Position numbers and translations under genes: made by a program. Shown piece after piece: positions 59,860-64,000 of a DNA stretch of 64,000 nucleotides (positions within the stretch are counted from its first letter, which is position 1; each line of letters opens with the position of its first letter). A model generated the notes under the pieces. The model was not told the DNA's origin, searched no databases, and worked only from the letters and a program-made list of their open reading frames with translations. The stretch spans positions 166,501-230,500 of the forward strand of contig SMMW01000613.1 in NCBI GenBank assembly GCA_004794655.1, written 5' to 3'. This stretch comes from Marisa cornuarietis. Taxonomy: Eukaryota; Mollusca; Gastropoda; Architaenioglossa; Ampullariidae.

Positions 59860-62145
59860 GAAGAAATTGTCATTCGTTGCCACATTCTCTCAAATTTAAT
59901 CTTTACATCATATCGTCTGCATATTTATTTTTACATCACACTGCCTCCATGTTCATCTGTACATCATCCTGCTATTTCTTTGACAGAATAATGTCATTAA
60001 TTCATTAGTACTTAATTCCTTCATGGTTACAATGTTAATACAATGTTATTACATAAGGGGAGGTAACACGAGCCGACCTCAGCGTCTAATTGTTGTAGTG
60101 TAATAATACGAACTGACGATGTGGTGGCGAACTGGGTCGCGGCTGCACATTACTGTGGTTGTTGCACAACACGAGGGTTTATTTCCACTGACCTCTGAAC
60201 CAGACATTCGTATTGACGTCATAAGCGTAAGTGTCGTCAGTGCGCATGTCAGCAGTTCCCAGTGTGACGTAGAATCGAGATCCTGTGACGTAGATGCCCC
60301 CAGCGGCCCCGAACCTCGGAGGTGGGTTATTGTTCCCGGGTGTTGAGTAGCTGCGTGAGACAAGAGCGTAAAATGATTTAAATAAATCTCGTCCTAACAA
60401 CAACAAGAATCGCCCTCCTCTCGCGGAATCTCGTTAGCGAAAACTCGTCTCTGATCCCACGATCTGTTATCCCGTGTGAGATAATACATTCAGACAACAA
60501 ACAGTCTGAGAAAAGTGGTAGGAATGTGAGGAAGTTTCTAATCGCTGTGTTTATCAAACACGAATGTTTAGTCAAAGAACTGTGTTCATGAATGAGCCTT
60601 GTGCTCATACTCTCCAGCACGTACAATGAACTTTATACACCAAAGTGTTCACAATCTCCAGCGCTCACAAACAGGAGAAACAGGTCATCACCGGGGAAAA
60701 CAGGTCATCACAGGAGAAAGTGCTCACACACAGGAGAAACCGCTCACACAGGAGAAAGTGCTGACACACAGGAGAAAGAAGTGCTCACACACAGGAGAAA
60801 CTGTTCACACAGGACAAACCGCTCACAAACTTCAGAAAGTGAGTGACGGCACATTACTCACTTGGTGACTTCCTGTGGGGAGAGCGCCTGCCACTGCTCA
60901 CTCCTGTGGAGCAGGTAACATACTGATGAACAATTAATTAAATGAGTCAGCGAGCAAGACAAGAGAGTGACATGACTGGCGTGTTATGAGTAAACACATC
61001 CCTCAGTCATGTGCCTCACCAGACCCATCAAGCAGTGCCAATACTTGGGGTTACATTAAATATATTAAATATATTATAAATACACTCACAGACAACAGAA
61101 GCGTGGTCATACAGATATCATTATTATGTTTGGGGTCAAATGATCGAAGTATATATACAACTCCACAAGAAAACTCAGCGAAACAATGGAGTGCCTCAAA
61201 GCTGGACGTCCACGTGTCAGAGGTTAAGGGAGTGAATTGTAGAGAGATCGCCCGAGAGAAAATAATTCTGTAAAGACCAACAAAACACATTTTGTCTGTA
61301 AGCGTGCGTGTGAGTGTGAGTGACGTGTGACAACTCCAGGTCATGTGACCTCAGGTCAAATCTCCACATGTCGTTGTAGTAGACGCCGTCACCGCCTCGC
61401 CCCGTGGCCAGGTAGAAGTAGTCGCCGGTGACGCCGCTGACGGCGCCATGTCTAGCGTGCGGGTGCACCGAGGTGCTCACCTGGCGCCAAGCACCTGTGC
61501 AACCAAAGTTGTGATGTCATCCGCTTACCTTCAGTCAAGCACAACACTAATATAACACTAACACAACACTAATACAACACTAACACAACACGAAGTCATC
61601 GCTCGCAGCGTGTGGTAAATGTAGTAGACATCACAATTCTAAGAAGAAACACGTAAACAAATGTTTATCACTCCTGAAGAGACAATGAACATTCCTAAGC
61701 AAACTAATATCACCTGTAAATTGGCGAGTTTATCAGGTGTAAATACAATGTGGAAAATGGCGAGACTGCTCGGTGTCTGTTGTTTGTCACTCTAATTGTC
61801 ATCAGTGATGTAACATGATCTTTACTCAACTGTCATTTTCACTCAGAAGCGGTGCCACAGCTTTTCCTCTTTAAAAAAAAAGAAAGAAAAATCGCGCCTC
61901 ACCTTGAGACAGGTTGTACAGCCAGGTGTCGCCAAGAGGACCCGGCAGACCCCCGAAGAGGACGAGTTGCTGTCGCCTGACATCGAAGCCCAACACGGAG
62001 TCGCTACGAGGGGAGGGCGCCACGTGTCTGCCACCAGCGCTGACTCCAGACCCGTTGTGCAGCAGATGCCACGTAAACTGACCCCTGACCTCGACGGCCT
62101 TCATCAGCAGTAAACTCAAGGTGGGCAGCAGGAAGAAGACAGCCA
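54800..62145 (-). CDS. Kelch-repeat / cytochrome b561 transmembrane protein (5' end unresolved)
   Basis: Twelve exons in transcript order: 62145-61903, 61494-61350, 60903-60862, 60350-60189, 59797-59696, 59322-59224, 58915-58825, 58414-58328, 57895-57797, 57307-57098, 55539-55400 and 55169-54800, giving 595 residues. The first begins in mid-codon after an acceptor, so at least one upstream exon is missing; its hydrophobic start ([12 protein letters not shown]) looks like a signal peptide. Residues 1-370 hold kelch blades ([55 protein letters not shown]). Then comes a cytochrome b561 domain with one histidine in each core helix: H389 (VHGIL), H422 (YVHVAVQ), H453 (AHAIVG), H495 (THRWGG), plus a fifth helix and a tail of about 50 residues. 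These bind two haems in the family and support transmembrane electron transfer. Inferred: a membrane reductase with a kelch ectodomain in place of DOMON. The junction 60189/59797 is uncertain. Confidence 0.85.
55771..55830. repeat. (AC)n followed by (TA)n microsatellite
   Basis: An uninterrupted AC run of about 18 units followed by a short TA run, in intron 11 of the kelch-b561 gene. Confidence 0.95.
56355..56484 (+). pseudogene. Exon-sized relic of an SLC1-type glutamate transporter
   Basis: The plus strand from about 56360 encodes [18 protein letters not shown], then [13 protein letters not shown] and KKASGKLG, ending at a stop at 56482-56484. This is the conserved early membrane segment of excitatory amino acid transporters (SLC1A; FPGE/DLL.RMLK..ILPLI.SSLI and LD.KASGK.G). 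The frame is intact over about 40 codons, but the following family sequence is missing and there is no donor site. No other SLC1 exon was found in the window. It lies antisense in the intron between the two cytochrome b561 helix exons, so it is best read as a duplicated or inserted exon fragment. Confidence 0.6.
57309..57493. repeat. 22-bp minisatellite at a splice acceptor
   Basis: About eight copies of a 22-bp unit (ctaaagcaaagggcggataaca and close variants). The array abuts exon 57307-57098 of the kelch-b561 gene, so on the minus strand the final bases before the acceptor come from it. Confidence 0.9.
58500..58824. repeat. Minisatellite, about 50-65-bp unit, at a splice donor
   Basis: Five to six copies built from 'gatgacggtgacgacacaca' plus 'gcttagtgacgtgag' and 'agtacagcatgtgtaggg', with and without 'attactagcaa'. 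The last copy ends in the donor region of exon 58915-58825 of the kelch-b561 gene. Confidence 0.85.
59807..59860. repeat. (ATC)n microsatellite beside an exon
   Basis: About 18 perfect ATC units. On the minus strand this is (GAT)n and ends within about 10 bp of the acceptor proposed for exon 59797-59696, where a pyrimidine tract would normally be. Confidence 0.95.
60660..60845. repeat. Short-unit tandem repeat in kelch-b561 intron
   Basis: Imperfect repeats of 'acacaggagaaa' joined to 'gtgctcac' or 'ccgctcac', unit about 20 bp. The frames reading [14 protein letters not shown] peptides here look like zinc-finger linkers but lack the paired C and H, so they are not zinc fingers. Confidence 0.8.
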
Positions 62146-62293
62146 CTGTTAGTTAATGAGAACACAAAGTGTAACTGAAGAACAGAGAGTTTTTTTTTTA
62201 ATATTTACTTGAAAACAAGTATTGTGCAGGGAATATGTCAGAAGCATAATAGAGACAACACCTGACAGTAAAGATCAGGTAGAATAGAAACAG

Positions 62294-62294
<1 letters not shown>

Positions 62295-62350
<56 letters not shown>
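62295..62350. repeat. (TG)n microsatellite, SINE tail side
   Basis: About 28 TG units. On the minus strand this (CA)n run follows the 3' part of the SINE at 62380-62705. Confidence 0.95.
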
Positions 62351-62355
<5 letters not shown>

Positions 62356-62379
62356 GAGACAGAATAATATTCTATATTG

Positions 62380-62705
62380 CCGTCGCGTAGGAACCAGGAA
62401 GGAGGGCAGCAGCCCACTCAAAAAAGCTACTGAGGGGACACGAATGTGAACATCGTTCACTGTCACCATCAAACTTGCCCTTGCGTGGTTGGTTTATTTA
62501 GCAGGAAAGTGCTTCCACCTTGCGGTGATTTCGCACCATGCGGGAAAGGGAGAGGGGAGGAAACCGGAGTACCCGGAGAAAACCCCCGGCGCCCAGCCCC
62601 TGCGAACAGGTGTCGAGACGAGATGTGAACCCTGAGCCGCTCACTTCAGTGATGACAAGCGATCAGTGTTTTAACCACTACACGTGCCTCCCCCAAGCCA
62701 AGCAA
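62380..62705 (-). mobile_element. tRNA-derived SINE with conserved core
   Basis: On the minus strand the element opens with an A-box-like TAGTGGTTAA (62680-62671) and a B-box-like GGTTCACATC (62631-62622) at tRNA-like spacing. The central box 'gaggaaaccggagtacccgg' plus 'agaaaaccccc' (plus strand, 62557-62588) is a motif I recall as widespread in SINEs of molluscs and other marine invertebrates. The 3' portion (62465-62400) recurs at 20718-20790. Confidence 0.75.
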
Positions 62706-62964
62706 CTGAACTACCTACGCCACTGCTAATTGGAGGCAGAATAGAATAGAATGCAAAAGCTAGTGAAACACAAATCAGAGCTGAAAGATAAAAAGACAGG
62801 CGAAGAACACGAGACAATGCCAAACACGCAGATAAAGAACTAAATGTAAGGCACAAGAAAGACCACAAAAAAAGTATGCTCCCCGCAACACACATAAGAA
62901 AAGATAGAAAAAGAAATGTAGGTTTACACGAATGAAGTTTAACAAGCAGCTGTATGATTGAGCC

Positions 62965-64000
62965 CTGTAGCTCTATGATACAGAGATAGGCCCTCGACAC
63001 TCTCACTCACACATGTAGCTCTATGATACAGAGACAGGCCCTCGACACTCTCACTCACACATGTAGCTCTATGATACAGAGACAGGCCCTCGACACTCTC
63101 ACTCACACATGTAGCTCTATGATACAGAGACAGGCCCTCGACACTCTCACTCACACATGTAGCTCTATGATACAGAGACAGGCCCTCGACACTCTCACTC
63201 ACACATGTAGCTCTATGATACAGGCCCTCGACACTCTCACTCACACATGTAGCTCTATGATACAGAGACAGGCCCTCGACACTCTCACTCACACATGTAG
63301 CTCTATGATACAGGCCCTCGACACTCTCACTCACACATGTAGCTCTATGATACAGGCCCTCGACACTCTCACTCACACATGTAGCTCTATGATACAGAGA
63401 CAGGCCCTCGACACTCTCACTCACACATGTAGCTCTATGATACAGGCCCTCGACACTCTCACTCACACATGTAGCTCTATGATACAGATCACCCTCGACA
63501 CTCTCACTCACACATGTAGCTCTATGATACAGGCCCTCGACACTCTCACTCACACATGTAGCTCTATGATACAGATACCCTCGACACTCTCACTCACACA
63601 TGTAGCTCTATGATAGCTCTATGATACAGGCCCTCGACACTCTCACTCACACATGTAGCTCTATGATACAGAGACAGGCCCTCGACACTCTCACTCACAC
63701 ATGTAGCTCTATGATACAGGCCCTCGACACTCTCACTCACACATGTAGCTCTATGATACAGATACCCTCGACACTCTCACTCACACATGTAGCTCTATGA
63801 TACAGATACCCTCGACACTCTCACTCACACATGTAGCTCTATGATACAGATACAGGCCCTCGGCACTCTCACTCACACATGTAGCTCTATGATACAGGCC
63901 CTCGACACTCTCACTCACACATGTAGCTCTATGATACAGATACCCTCGACACTCTCACTCACACATGTAGCTCTATGATACAGGCCCTCGGCACTCTCAC
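62965..64000. repeat. Minisatellite of about 23 copies, 42-48-bp units
   Basis: Units are built from 'tctatgatacagagacaggc', 'cctcgacactctcactcaca' and 'catgtagc'. Length variants of 48, 45, 44 and 42 bp differ only in the segment after 'gatacag'. The array runs off the right edge. Frames of about 200 codons are open on both strands because the 48- and 42-bp units are multiples of three; nothing suggests translation. Any further 5' exon of the kelch-b561 gene would lie within or beyond this array. Confidence 0.95.

Noticed and set aside
60592..60868. C2H2 zinc-finger-like peptides (HTGE-type linkers)
   Set aside because: Only the linker-like string repeats; the paired cysteines and histidines are absent and the DNA is a 20-bp tandem repeat.
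62144..62146. Start of the kelch-b561 gene at 62146
   Set aside because: The codon there is GTG, not ATG, and a splice acceptor (AACAG) ends just before 62145; the exon is internal and the real start is upstream.
63023..63613. Repetitive proteins of about 200 residues on both strands
   Set aside because: Produced by minisatellite units divisible by three; no start context, signal or splice structure.
62965..64000. CRISPR-like array
   Set aside because: Units are contiguous without unique spacers, and the surroundings are animal genes; it is a minisatellite.

Overview
This is a 64 kb piece of an animal nuclear genome. It is AT-rich, intron-rich and full of microsatellites, minisatellites and decayed non-LTR retrotransposons. 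Gene content and style fit a lophotrochozoan, most likely a gastropod mollusc: complete VCPIP1, IPP-2 and RP2 homologues with conserved animal motifs, short exons in long introns, hAT MITEs, and a tRNA-derived SINE whose conserved core box I recall from mollusc and other marine invertebrate genomes. The species cannot be named from sequence alone. No bacterial, plasmid or phage features are present.

Layout. (1) 1-9308, minus strand: the first six coding exons of a VCPIP1-type OTU deubiquitinase; the rest lies beyond the left edge. (2) 10625-14351, plus: PPP1R2, protein phosphatase 1 inhibitor 2, complete in four exons and head-to-head with VCPIP1. (3) 14352-30044: about 15.7 kb between two convergent stop codons, with UTR, candidate poly(A) signals and repeats but no gene I can support. 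(4) 30045-41438, minus: RP2 (XRP2, ARL3 GTPase-activating protein), complete in nine exons, with several LINE relics in its introns. (5) 41881-47329, plus: a six-exon gene head-to-head with RP2, encoding a YTH-type RNA-reader domain fused to a nucleotidyltransferase of the RlaP kind. This is the most unusual gene in the window. (6) 49615-53026, minus: a six-exon gene for a 333-residue protein that looks like an axonemal microtubule-associated protein but that I cannot name. (7) 54800-62145, minus: twelve exons of a protein joining kelch repeats to a five-helix cytochrome b561 domain; its 5' end is not resolved. (8) 62380-64000: a SINE, then a minisatellite of about 23 copies running off the right edge.

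For the gene models I matched splice phases exon by exon, and every internal junction given keeps frame. Two introns (PPP1R2 intron 2 and intron 3 of the axonemal-like gene) keep frame only with a GC donor. One junction in the kelch gene stays ambiguous. Functional links between neighbours are not expected in an animal genome; the two head-to-head pairs may share promoters. RP2, and possibly the unnamed gene at 49.6-53 kb, belong to cilium biology, while the YTH-RlaP protein points to RNA recognition coupled to RNA end modification or repair.
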